From Neisseriaceae bacterium CLB008 (GTDB lineage Bacteria; Pseudomonadota; Gammaproteobacteria; Burkholderiales; Neisseriaceae), in NCBI GenBank assembly GCA_041228285.1, contig CP166133.1, forward strand, positions 1,116,001 through 1,180,000: a stretch of DNA of 64,000 nucleotides. Reading direction: 5' to 3'. Both the position numbers and the translations under genes were made by a program. Each line of letters opens with the position of its first letter. The stretch's first letter is position 1. Below the pieces are notes generated by a model. The model had not been told where the DNA came from and did no database searches. It saw nothing but the letters and a program-made list of their open reading frames with translations. Shown here one piece after another: positions 37,001 through 43,955 of this stretch.

Positions 37001-37578
37001 TTTATGGGCAATACGGCTTTGAAAACGGCGTGTATGTGGATGGCTCTTTGCGCGGTGGTCGTTTGCGTACGGATTATTCAACCAATGACATCCGTAACGC
37101 CGCAACCGATGAGGCGGTAGACTACAAGGTTAAAGGCAGCTATGTGAGCGCCCACATTGGTACGGGCTATGTGTTTCAGTGGCAGGATAGCAATCAGCTG
37201 GATGTGTCCTTGAAGTATTTGTGGACGCAGACGAGCAGCCATGACGTAGTGATTACAGGTGACCCCATTCATTTTGATCGCCTTAAATCTAACCGCATTC
37301 GTTTTAATGCCGAAAACAGCCATACGCTGAATACAGATTGGGCGTTCTTGTCTGGTTTAGGCTTTGAATACGAGTTTGATGGCAAAGCAAACGGCACGAC
37401 CTATGGGCGCTATGACATTGATGAGGCCAGCGTGCGAGGCTTCACCACGATTGCGACCTTAGGTGCGCGCTATCAACCTGAATCCAATAAACGATTAGCC
37501 GTTGACTTTAAAGGTAATGGCTATGTGGGTAAACGTCAGGGGGGCAGCGTGGCCCTTAAGGTTCAGTATGCATTCTAA
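34018..37578 (+). CDS. Type Va autotransporter with repeated passenger and Pro-Asp-Lys linker
   Basis: 1186 residues; AGGAG lies 6 bases before the ATG. An extended, Arg/Lys-rich signal peptide of about 60 residues (ending ESFAQ) is of the type seen in large autotransporters. The passenger (about residues 61-835) contains at least eight diverged repeats built on N-T-I-x-(I/L), then (Q/K)NTI-x-G-(D/S)LNAG, spaced about 55-70 residues, consistent with a beta-solenoid. A (PDPDPDPK)n linker spans about residues 836-875. The C-terminal autotransporter beta-domain ends VALKVQYAF with the terminal Phe. No protease or lipase motif was seen in the passenger, so an adhesin-type role is the simplest guess. 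It stands alone, with its own terminator. Confidence 0.88.
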   Translation: MNHMGRTILTNKVSRPRSVVAHSRTRQKPYKLPFKKTILASSIHGLALLFLLNTESFAQNTYDGEQTSLTSSSQVAGNLQQLLGADPLNGYVVTDAQGTILSSDAVVTIDYDKGAAPSFVIAGHNGLFESTQKAAATSNNVVTIKKGAINGDVYAGLVHNTPVITPIECLSLGKCDVRNNLDGFELTADANRIQYEAADSIMAQGSLNAGIVQTRQELAPVVGSHVTSAFAQAMVDSNNGTLSSTQNSILIKGEGNQFNDAVNAGLAEIYQSIAGIEAGHKASSNVTVFPKALNNRLLSNENTISIDAAKNTVKGDLNAGQASIKQVLGDFISADFSGANTRANADTRDNHLTANSNTISLVEGQNTIQGSLNAGVGLIDIQYGASHAGPNANGTVQHEHSVYTNQVTANQNSIRLNSDQNTISGDLNAGAVKISTAYGDAFGGGAGNTLKVNPTTRRNELSSHENKIQLSGNHNAIQGSLNAGQAVISQAHGQISGKGLATGNSHFDSNTAVSDRNTIEIRGNQNTIHGNVNAGVARMDYAFKSMDEQAQGSGYMNNNTVHSNENVIRIYGKQNTIKGDIIAGYAGAKVSLGDVNNVEKYHTQIANMEADANRNKINLLGSSSLGGSIYGGYASLDLGEPDELQGTFTFKVDTGNDLNANHNTINIGGKHTMDNKDGHIYGGYLAYSTADGKAYRPKKYDTFTGNTLNYGNLKPISIGTIGNFQTYNFMLNPEFGNTNTALITADHIIMGANEDNFSGRVKGASDVFVKAIYSGEVLETGTEFILMQGAISGEGQGHPSEGLKQIQQGISLLYDVETKVDQDNGKVTATIVSGHKKPDPKPDPDPDPKPDPDPDPKPDPDPDPKPDPDPKPDPGPTVNPQLKSLLEANLSGLMLLTRGADNIAYNTFHVITEQNRHKGLVPFIQASGHHSRYKSGSHIDADGALLTLGFSYQDEQLAGAAFIESGTANYDSYNSFARAAKVHGKGDNRYYGLGLYGQYGFENGVYVDGSLRGGRLRTDYSTNDIRNAATDEAVDYKVKGSYVSAHIGTGYVFQWQDSNQLDVSLKYLWTQTSSHDVVITGDPIHFDRLKSNRIRFNAENSHTLNTDWAFLSGLGFEYEFDGKANGTTYGRYDIDEASVRGFTTIATLGARYQPESNKRLAVDFKGNGYVGKRQGGSVALKVQYAF
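36526..36642 (+). repeat. Tandem repeat encoding Pro-Asp-Lys linker of the autotransporter
   Basis: In-frame repetition of a 24-base unit coding PDPDPDPK or shortened versions, about four to five units. The codons (CCA/CCT/CCC GAT/GAC) vary between units, so the repeat is old or selected at protein level. It may vary in length between strains. Confidence 0.85.
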
Positions 37579-37605
37579 CCCATGGGTTTAAATTGATGAG
37601 TTAAA

Positions 37606-37635
37606 GGACTTAGCGGATGGCTAAGTCCTTTTTTT
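37606..37635 (+). terminator. Terminator of the autotransporter gene
   Basis: GGACTTAGC (37606-37614) pairs with GCTAAGTCC (37620-37628), followed by seven T. Confidence 0.92.
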
Positions 37636-37712
37636 ATGGGTCAGGCTTTACGAGGTGTGTAAAGAGGGCCTGCTATTGAATCAAAGGGTTAACTTATATT
37701 GTCTGAGCACAT

Positions 37713-38927
37713 TCATGAGGCTCCTGAGGCAGTTGGTTTGTTCTTAGACGAATCGTTATGGATGCCTTTAGCAAACGTGAAGACCAGAATCAAAGCTAAT
37801 AATGCCATGCCGAACGTACTGAACATTAAGAACGTGCCATTGGTATAGTCCATAATCAAGCCGCCGACCAAGCTGCCAATCGTAATCAAAATCAGGAACA
37901 TAAAGGTTAACAGCGCCGAGCCTTTTTCGATTAAGTGGGGTGCATGAATGTGCATCCAAATATTGATGCTAGCAGGGATAAAGCCGGCAGCAGCGCCCCA
38001 CAAAGAGGTGAAGATGATCGCGTTTAGCATATTGGTGCTGAATAAGGCGAACGCCAAAAAGGCGATGGCCAGCAATAGGGCGGTGAGGGCAAAATTGTAG
38101 CGAGCATTGTGGCGCGCCATTAAGCTGGCGCTAAAATTACCCACTACCCCTGCAATCCCAAAAATTAACAGTAGGCTGGCAATTTGGCTTTCTGAAAAAT
38201 CAGCGGATTGTTTAAAGAAAACGGTAAAGTAATTGTAGGCAGAAAAGTGGGCTAGAAATAATAGCGTAAATAATACTAATCCTTTACGCGCCAAGGGATG
38301 GTTGGGCATGAGTAATAGCTCCTTCCATTGTAATGGGGAAGCAGGCTTAAGGCGAGGTAGAGAGTAATATTGCATGATGAATGTGATGATGCCGACGGCC
38401 ATCAAAATCATGTATGGCACTCGCCAGCCATAGTGGTCTGCTAACCACGACCCCATAGGCACACCCAATACAGTGACCAAAGTGACGGCCGAAAAGAAAA
38501 TAGTGACGGCCGTTGCCGCAGACAGTGTCGCAGGTGCTAAGCGTGTCACTAGGCCAGCGGCCACGCCCCAAAAACCACCCAATGCAATCCCTAAAATAAA
38601 ACGGCCGATCAGCACAACGGTGTAGTTGTTAGCGAAGGCCGTGATGCCGTTAGCGATGATCATAAGGAGCACCAGGGACAATAAAACAAACCGTCTGTCT
38701 AGGGTTTTGGCATAGATCGGGATGAGGAGGGATGATGCCATGCCTGCGATCGACGTGACGGTGACCGTCAACCCAGCGGTGCCTGCGGAGATCTGGAAGT
38801 CATGCGCAACATGGTTGAGGACGGCAATGGCAAGAAATTCGCCAGTGACGATGGCAAAGCAGGCAAAAGTGGCAGACAATAATGCCAGCCAGCTGCCTGT
38901 GTGCACGTGTGTGTTCGTGGTGGTCAT
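37713..38927 (-). CDS. MFS transporter, DHA1-type efflux (AraJ/YdhP-like)
   Basis: 404 residues, about 12 membrane segments, with the DHA1 loop signature YAKTLDRRFVLL and the segment GRFILGIALGGFWGVAAGLVTRL. Members export sugars, drugs or metabolites. Divergently transcribed from a TetR-family gene, with two palindromic operator-like sites between them. That is the classical arrangement of a repressor-controlled efflux pump. Confidence 0.88.
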   Translation of the reverse strand: MTTTNTHVHTGSWLALLSATFACFAIVTGEFLAIAVLNHVAHDFQISAGTAGLTVTVTSIAGMASSLLIPIYAKTLDRRFVLLSLVLLMIIANGITAFANNYTVVLIGRFILGIALGGFWGVAAGLVTRLAPATLSAATAVTIFFSAVTLVTVLGVPMGSWLADHYGWRVPYMILMAVGIITFIMQYYSLPRLKPASPLQWKELLLMPNHPLARKGLVLFTLLFLAHFSAYNYFTVFFKQSADFSESQIASLLLIFGIAGVVGNFSASLMARHNARYNFALTALLLAIAFLAFALFSTNMLNAIIFTSLWGAAAGFIPASINIWMHIHAPHLIEKGSALLTFMFLILITIGSLVGGLIMDYTNGTFLMFSTFGMALLALILVFTFAKGIHNDSSKNKPTASGAS

Positions 38928-38981
38928 AGTGGCTTTCTGTGTGTAAAAGGCTGTAGATTAATGTGCGTTAACTTAATTATG

Positions 38982-38993
38982 TATCGATCGATA
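38982..38993. promoter_or_regulatory. Palindromic operator-like site 1 (TetR/MFS)
   Basis: TATCGATCGATA, a perfect 12-bp palindrome in the MFS/TetR intergenic region, 55 bp upstream of the MFS start. Confidence 0.6.
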
Positions 38994-39047
38994 TGAAACT
39001 AGTGTGCTATTCTTGATGCGTTGACTCATTCTGTCAATTTATTTTTG

Positions 39048-39059
39048 TATCGATCGCTA
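39048..39059. promoter_or_regulatory. Palindromic operator-like site 2 (TetR/MFS)
   Basis: TATCGATCGCTA repeats site 1 with one mismatch, preceded by the same TTG/ATG-T context. It lies 46 bp upstream of the TetR start. Two copies in the divergent promoter suggest TetR autoregulation and MFS repression. Confidence 0.6.
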
Positions 39060-39104
39060 TAAAATTGTAAAAGCTAACTCATTTAAGTAGCGTAAGGACG
39101 CCAT

Positions 39105-39734
39105 TTGGACACTAATATCACCCAGAAAAAGAAAGCGAAGCGAGGGCGCCCTAAGTGTTTTGACGAACAAGAAGCCTTAGAAAAAGCGATGTTGTTATTT
39201 TGGGCGAATGGCTACATCGCCACCTCCATTAGTGACTTAACCAAAGCACTCGGCATTACTGCGCCCAGCCTATATGGTTGCTTCGGTGATAAAGCATCCT
39301 TATTTAACCTCTGCATCGATTATTATCTAACCCATGAGGCATGCCCCGTCTTGTCAATCATGAAGCAGGCTAAAACCGCTAAAGTGGCCGTAGAACTATT
39401 GCTTTACGACGCCGTAAAGCGCTTTATACAGCCAGATAAGCCTTTAGGGTGCATGTTGGTGACGTCGACGATGGGCCATTCAGATCAGATTCAGCACGTG
39501 CAGCATAAGGTGCTAGAGAAAAAGTCGGACTATAAAGTGATTCTGATGGCTCGTTTAAGGCAGGGGGTGTCTGATGGGGATCTGGCAGCCGCGGCACCGA
39601 TTGAGGCCATCAGCGATTTCTACATCACGGTCATCAACGGCTTAAGCATTCAGGCATGTGACGGCGTGGGCTTAGAGGCGCTCAATCAAGTCGTTTTCAA
39701 TGCGATAAAAGCATGGGCTATTTTTGACCGTTGA
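39105..39734 (+). CDS. TetR/AcrR-family repressor
   Basis: 209 residues. The start is a TTG at 39105, preceded at a good distance by AAGGA; no ATG is available in frame. The N-terminal HTH lies at about residues 15-60 (ALEKAMLLFWANGYIATSISDLTKALGITAPSLYGCFG), followed by an all-helical ligand domain. Likely represses the divergent MFS efflux gene and itself through the paired TATCGATCGATA sites. Confidence 0.88.
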   Translation: MDTNITQKKKAKRGRPKCFDEQEALEKAMLLFWANGYIATSISDLTKALGITAPSLYGCFGDKASLFNLCIDYYLTHEACPVLSIMKQAKTAKVAVELLLYDAVKRFIQPDKPLGCMLVTSTMGHSDQIQHVQHKVLEKKSDYKVILMARLRQGVSDGDLAAAAPIEAISDFYITVINGLSIQACDGVGLEALNQVVFNAIKAWAIFDR

Positions 39735-39796
39735 CTCAAAAACTAAGCCCACATCAGTAAGCCTACCTCCTGTGAAACACCATTTTTAAATATAAA

Positions 39797-39812
39797 TTGA
39801 CTAGTCAGTCTA
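39797..39812 (+). promoter_or_regulatory. TTGACT-N4-AGTCTA dyad, copy B
   Basis: TTGACTAGTCAGTCTA, identical to copy A, again preceded by ATAAA and followed by a TATACT -10-like element. It lies 55 bp upstream of the serine hydrolase start. Confidence 0.65.
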
Positions 39813-39867
39813 GTTTATATACTGTGTTGGGCATCCGGTCAATTCAGAGAGAGGGTATGCACCCTAA

Positions 39868-41046
39868 ATGAGTCAATTAATGCCCACCACAAGAATGATT
39901 TTAAGCCTATTTGCAGCCGTATTGGGTTTAGCCAGTACACCTCAAGATGCCAGGGCCTTTACCCCACCTTTTGAAAACCGTACCCATCCAAGGACTAAAT
40001 TAACCGCCATGAATGATCAACGTATAGAAACTGAGTTAGCCCAATGGCTCGCCACTTTTAACCCGCACGAACCAGGATTCACCTTCATGGCTCGATTTGA
40101 TGAAGGCTCTGAGTATTCAGGCAGCGTTGGCATGGCTGATTTGGCGCAACAGCAACCGCTTGAGGTGAACAGTATTTTTAACTTGGCGTCCGTGTCTAAG
40201 CAGTTTACGGCGTTTTCTATTTTGTTGCTGGCACAGGATGGATTATTAGACTTGAATGATCCTATCCAAAAGCATTTGCCGGAATTGCCGAACTATACTC
40301 AAGAGATCACGATTCAGGATTTAATTTACCATGTCGGTGGCATGATTGATTATATGGAGTTGGCCGAGCAACAGCAGATTGGGGTACAAGACCTATTAAC
40401 GGCTAAGCAGAGCTTGTCTGATATTGTGTCCTATCCCAAAGCCTTTTTCCCAGTAGGGAATCGGTTTGACTACAGCAATACCGGTTATTTTTTATTGGCG
40501 CAAATCATTGAACGAGTTAGTGGGCAAAGCTATAAGGCGTTTGCCGAGCAGCGTATTTTTGTGCCGCTGGGTATGAAACACACGTTTATTGTGGATCATT
40601 ATCCGACGCTGCCAAGCGTGGTGCATGGCTATGCGCAGCAAGCTTCGGGCCAATTTGTCCTTGATGAAAGCCCATGGGAGCAAACCGGGGATGGCGCCGT
40701 TCATTCGAACGTGATCGACCTCATGAAATGGGGTAGAAACTTGAGTACAGGCACGGTGGGCGGCCTTGAGCTAGTGCAGAAGATGGGTGAGTCATTGCCC
40801 GCGCTGAATCGAGCCGGGCAAAAAATCATTGACCATGAAAACTATGCTTTTGGCCTGTTTAAGGTTGAGCGATCAGGATTGCACACGCTAGAGCATTCGG
40901 GTGGCTGGGCGGGCTACGCCACCTATTTTATTCGTGTCCCCAGCCAACGCTTGAGCATTGCCGTTTTGAGCAATCAGGCTGATTTTTATGGGGAAACGGC
41001 GGCTTATAAAGTACTTGATGTGGTTTTGGGTCAGGCGCCTGCCTAG
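39868..41046 (+). CDS. Serine hydrolase, beta-lactamase class C / penicillin-binding-like family, exported
   Basis: 392 residues with a signal peptide (residues 1-30, ending DARAF). The active-site motif is Ser108-Val-Ser-Lys111 (NLASVSKQFTAF) and the second motif is Tyr202-Ser-Asn204 (DYSNTGYFLL). A third HSGG motif (LEHSGGWAGYAT) replaces KTG, as is common in the esterase/peptidase-like class C family. Such enzymes include esterases, D-aminopeptidases and true AmpC; nothing here establishes antibiotic hydrolysis. The promoter carries the dyad shared with two other loci. Confidence 0.87.
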   Translation: MSQLMPTTRMILSLFAAVLGLASTPQDARAFTPPFENRTHPRTKLTAMNDQRIETELAQWLATFNPHEPGFTFMARFDEGSEYSGSVGMADLAQQQPLEVNSIFNLASVSKQFTAFSILLLAQDGLLDLNDPIQKHLPELPNYTQEITIQDLIYHVGGMIDYMELAEQQQIGVQDLLTAKQSLSDIVSYPKAFFPVGNRFDYSNTGYFLLAQIIERVSGQSYKAFAEQRIFVPLGMKHTFIVDHYPTLPSVVHGYAQQASGQFVLDESPWEQTGDGAVHSNVIDLMKWGRNLSTGTVGGLELVQKMGESLPALNRAGQKIIDHENYAFGLFKVERSGLHTLEHSGGWAGYATYFIRVPSQRLSIAVLSNQADFYGETAAYKVLDVVLGQAPA

Positions 41047-41100
41047 CGATAAATAGGCGGGCTGTTTCCATCGGGGCGGCCAAATCATCTTCGGCGCGCA

Positions 41101-41139
41101 CATAAAAATCCCACCATTCATCATGGTGGGATTTTTATG
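41101..41139. terminator. Bidirectional terminator between serine hydrolase and ABC-F genes
   Basis: A perfect 17-bp stem: CATAAAAATCCCACCAT at 41101-41117 and its complement at 41123-41139, loop TCATC, with A- and T-runs on the two sides. Confidence 0.93.
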
Positions 41140-41166
41140 GCCTCGAAAGGCCGACGCGTAAATGGC

Positions 41167-42906
41167 TTACAAATCAATTAAACCTTGTATCTCGGTTAAC
41201 CGCTGTTGCCATGCCGCCTGTAAGGCGGGCTTTTGATGCGCTGGTTTTCGTTGTTGATCAGCCGCCAAAAGCGCTTCTAGCTGTACCCATTCGGCCAGTA
41301 ATGCCTCTTCATCCAGGGTGGACGCTGGCGTATTTGCCTGTTGCTGACGCCCCGAATCTAACCCTGTTTGGGGCTCGTTAAGCTGAACACCATCTAATAA
41401 AGCCGCATAAACCTGTTGGGGCGTGTCGCACTCAAACCACTGCTGGTGTTGAATGAGGCCAAATCGCTGGCAGCTGTGTTCAATCAGCCATTGATCATGG
41501 CTCACGAGTAGTACGGCGCCAGAAAACTGTGCAATCTGTTCGGCTAAGGCTTCCTTTCCTTCCATGTCTAAGTGATTGGTTGGTTCATCCAGGAGCAGTA
41601 ACTCATATTGCCCTAAGCTTAAGCCCACAAACAGCAGGCGAGCCCGTTCTCCGCCACTTAAGGTTTCGACCCGCTGCCCATGCCGTGCATAAGCAAACCC
41701 GGCGCCAATTAAGGCTTGTTTTCGTTCGTCCTCACTCAATGGCGCAAACACATACAAGGCATCACTTAAGGTGTCGTCATCGGCCAGCTGTTTCAGCTGC
41801 TGATCGTAATAGCCCACCTTAATCATGGGGTGAAAGCTGATGCCTGCGGGCGGGTGGCTGGCTTGATAGGCCTGCCATAGGCTGTGTAAAAAAGAAGATT
41901 TACCGCAGCCATTGGCCCCCATGACGGCCAAGCGATCGCCACTTTTGACTTGCCATTCGCCCGTGCTAAATAAAGGCTGCTCATTGACGGGCGTATTAAT
42001 TTGCGCGTTGCGTAAGGCCAAAACGCGATCGGCTTTAATCGATCTACCTGTAAGGCCAAGCTGCCATTGGTAACCCTCTGTTAAAACGGTTTGCTTACTT
42101 TGTAAGCTGGCTAACTGCTTTTCCATTTTCTTGGCTTTTTTGGCAAAGGCTTCGTTGTCATAGACTTTGCCCCAAATGGCCAATCGCTTAGCGCTTTGGC
42201 TGATGCGGTCAATCTCTTTTTGTTCGGCGCCGTGGCGGTGTTCATCAGCCGCATCTTGCTCTTGTAAAGCCATCCTGGCTTTGGAGCAGGGGAGCTTAAA
42301 ACAATGGATGCTTTGGTCGCGTAGAATCCAAGTAGTGTTGCAGACTTGATCCAGCAGCTGTTGATCATGCGACACCAAAACAAAGCTGCCGCGCCAGTTC
42401 AGTAAAAATTGGCTTAGCCACAATAAGGTAGGCAAGTCCAAATGGTTGCTGGGCTCATCCAAAAATAGCAGATCTGGCTGAGTCATCAGGGCGCGGCCCA
42501 GTAACAGCCGTGAATGTTGACCGCCGCTGAGTTGATCAACCGGTTGCTGAAATTGGGCTTCGGTAAACCCAAGTTCGGCCAGCAACACTTCGGCGCGCCA
42601 TGCTTCAGAATCCCTTTTTTCCTGTGGTAATTTGCTCAATAAAGCCTCCACCATACTGACTTGCAATAAAGCATCAGGAAGGTGTTGTTCTATATAGGCA
42701 TAAATACAGTGGCTAGCGTAGGCCATGCTGCCCTGGGTTAAGGGGATTTGCTGGGTGATTAAGCGTAATAAAGTGCTTTTACCGCTGCCATTGTGCCCAA
42801 TGAGGCCAATGCGTTCTCCACGCTGAATGGAAAAGGAGAGCTGCTGAAACAGCGAGCGGGTGGGTGTGTCATAAGAAATGGATTGGATGGATAATAAAGT
42901 ACTCAT
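41167..42906 (-). CDS. ABC-F family ATPase (ribosome-acting, possible antibiotic-resistance type)
   Basis: 579 residues from the ATG at 42906; the frame continues upstream but only through the leader hairpins. There are two ABC ATPase domains and no membrane segments. Walker A sites are GHNGSGKS and GANGCGKS. Signatures are QLSGGQHSRLLLGRAL and TLSGGERARLLFVGLSL. Walker B sites are LLFLDEPSNHLDL and LLLLDEPTNHLDM. A charged interdomain linker (about residues 200-285) carries the P-site tRNA interaction motif region. ABC-F proteins act in the ribosomal E-site; subsets dislodge ribosome-targeting antibiotics. The upstream leader peptide and attenuator (43102-42924) favour an inducible ribosome-protection role, but this is inference. 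Confidence 0.88.
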   Translation of the reverse strand: MSTLLSIQSISYDTPTRSLFQQLSFSIQRGERIGLIGHNGSGKSTLLRLITQQIPLTQGSMAYASHCIYAYIEQHLPDALLQVSMVEALLSKLPQEKRDSEAWRAEVLLAELGFTEAQFQQPVDQLSGGQHSRLLLGRALMTQPDLLFLDEPSNHLDLPTLLWLSQFLLNWRGSFVLVSHDQQLLDQVCNTTWILRDQSIHCFKLPCSKARMALQEQDAADEHRHGAEQKEIDRISQSAKRLAIWGKVYDNEAFAKKAKKMEKQLASLQSKQTVLTEGYQWQLGLTGRSIKADRVLALRNAQINTPVNEQPLFSTGEWQVKSGDRLAVMGANGCGKSSFLHSLWQAYQASHPPAGISFHPMIKVGYYDQQLKQLADDDTLSDALYVFAPLSEDERKQALIGAGFAYARHGQRVETLSGGERARLLFVGLSLGQYELLLLDEPTNHLDMEGKEALAEQIAQFSGAVLLVSHDQWLIEHSCQRFGLIQHQQWFECDTPQQVYAALLDGVQLNEPQTGLDSGRQQQANTPASTLDEEALLAEWVQLEALLAADQQRKPAHQKPALQAAWQQRLTEIQGLIDL

Positions 42907-42923
42907 ATTTGACTCATTTAGAC

Positions 42924-42972
42924 GGTTTTTTGAAGCGCAAAAAACCTTGGGTTGTATCGTTGCGATCACCCA
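42924..42972 (-). promoter_or_regulatory. Putative transcription attenuator in front of the ABC-F gene
   Basis: Reading the minus strand, a first hairpin (TGGGT-ATCG-CAA-CGAT-ACCCA with small bulges, 42972-42948) is followed at once by AAGG and six T, the form of an intrinsic terminator. The T-run is itself one arm of a second perfect 9-bp hairpin (GGTTTTTTG / CAAAAAACC, 42946-42938 and 42932-42924). That hairpin ends 17 bases before the ABC-F start. The mutually exclusive pairings suggest attenuation linked to translation of the leader at 43102-43019. Confidence 0.6.
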
Positions 42973-43018
42973 GTAAGCTGAATCAATTATCTGTTGCTGT
43001 GTATTGGCTCAGGCTGAG

Positions 43019-43102
43019 TTATCGCAGTGTTGAATGGACAAAACCCGAGCTGATTCGATTACCAAAAACGTGTGTATGATTAATTAAATGACACAGTTGC
43101 AT
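43019..43102 (-). CDS. 27-residue leader peptide upstream of ABC-F gene
   Basis: ATG at 43102 on the minus strand is preceded seven bases upstream by a consensus AAAGGAGGT (43118-43110), the strongest ribosome site in the region. The peptide begins MQLCHLINHTH, continues through VFGNRISS and ends GFVHSTLR before TAA. It then has about 110 bases of hairpin-forming sequence before the ABC-F start. Size, position and downstream terminator-like hairpin are those of a regulatory leader (as in erm, msr and other inducible resistance genes). I do not recognise the peptide sequence itself with certainty. Confidence 0.7.
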   Translation of the reverse strand: MQLCHLINHTHVFGNRISSGFVHSTLR

Positions 43103-43189
43103 CTTGTTTACCTCCTTTCTTTCGTTGGGTCGACACATCGCGATGACTGAAGTGTCGCTGATTTATTAAAGATCACACAGTATACAAAT

Positions 43190-43205
43190 TAGACTAGATA
43201 GTCAA
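43190..43205 (-). promoter_or_regulatory. TTGACT-N4-AGTCTA dyad, copy C
   Basis: On the minus strand TTGACTATCTAGTCTA, followed by ATTTGTATACTGTG. Outside the N4 spacer this matches copies A and B, including the downstream -10 region of copy B. It is placed to drive the leader/ABC-F transcript and lies in the intergenic region divergent to the MarR gene. Confidence 0.65.
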
Positions 43206-43435
43206 TAATATTTAGCTGAGCCGATAAGCTCGATAGCGCACCCGTCGACCACCGCTGTGCTCAACCAGACGTAGGCCTGTTTTTTTTGCAGGGCTCAGGC
43301 TTGACTTAAAGTTAGCTTTAAGTTGTAAGATGCTGCATCCAGTATGATGGGCGTGGCGATCAATGGTCTGATTTGTGGCGCGAACGGCGGTCATCGTTAA
43401 CCAAGCAAGCAATGATTAGATAAAGTGTACTGAAT
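43206..43435. other. Intergenic part between dyad C and MarR gene
   Basis: A 66-codon open frame on the minus strand (43212-43412) ends in a basic tail but has no ribosome site or known family. It would overlap the MarR promoter, so it is not called as a gene. No other signal was found. Confidence 0.3.
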
Positions 43436-43906
43436 ATGACAACAGAAAAAGAACATAAAATAGCGGCCGTATATTTATCGCTTATAGATATGGCGCACGC
43501 TCAAGAGCAAAGCCTACAGCAGCAAAGGGACAGCGTGCCCAAGCTTGGCTGTGATTTAAGCCTTATCCAAATTCACGCCTTACAGGCCGTGGCAGACATG
43601 CCCGTGGCAACCGATGCCGTGCTGGCCGCCCAGCTTAAGCTGCCAGAGGCAAGCCTGGTTCAGGCCATGATGAGGCTGTGGGATGAAGGGTTTGTCGAGG
43701 TATTAAAGTCTCATGATGAAGGTGAGGCGCCCCAATACCGAATCAATGAGAAAGGAGCGGTATTGCTGACTCAATACCATGATCTGCATCAGCGGGCTCA
43801 AGATCACTACCGCTTATTTTTAACCCAATACGATGAAGCTAGCCTAGACGTCATCCATTCATTTTTAAATGACTTGGCTGGATTTTTAAATAAAACATCA
43901 ATCTAG
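43436..43906 (+). CDS. MarR-family transcriptional regulator
   Basis: 156 residues. A winged-helix core spans about residues 35-110 (LSLIQIHALQAVADMP, ATDAVLAAQLKLPEASLVQAMMRLWDEGFVEVLKS, YRINEKGAVLLTQY), flanked by N- and C-terminal helices for dimerisation. It is divergent from the leader/ABC-F unit, with dyad copy C in between, and 49 bp upstream of an acetyltransferase gene. MarR repressors bind 16-20 bp dyads, so this protein is the best candidate in the window for recognising TTGACT-N4-AGTCTA. Confidence 0.82.
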   Translation: MTTEKEHKIAAVYLSLIDMAHAQEQSLQQQRDSVPKLGCDLSLIQIHALQAVADMPVATDAVLAAQLKLPEASLVQAMMRLWDEGFVEVLKSHDEGEAPQYRINEKGAVLLTQYHDLHQRAQDHYRLFLTQYDEASLDVIHSFLNDLAGFLNKTSI

Positions 43907-43955
43907 CCTAAAAGGCACGCATATAGGCTATGTTAGGCATAGGGAAGGCACACGG

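Noticed and set aside
42907-42969. Upstream GTG start for the ABC-F protein.
   Set aside because: These codons run through the attenuator hairpins and add residues not found in ABC-F proteins; the ATG at 42906 begins the normal N-terminus.
43212-43412. 66-codon minus-strand frame in the ABC-F/MarR intergenic region, with a basic C-terminus.
   Set aside because: No ribosome site, no recognised family, and it overlaps the region where the MarR promoter must lie.
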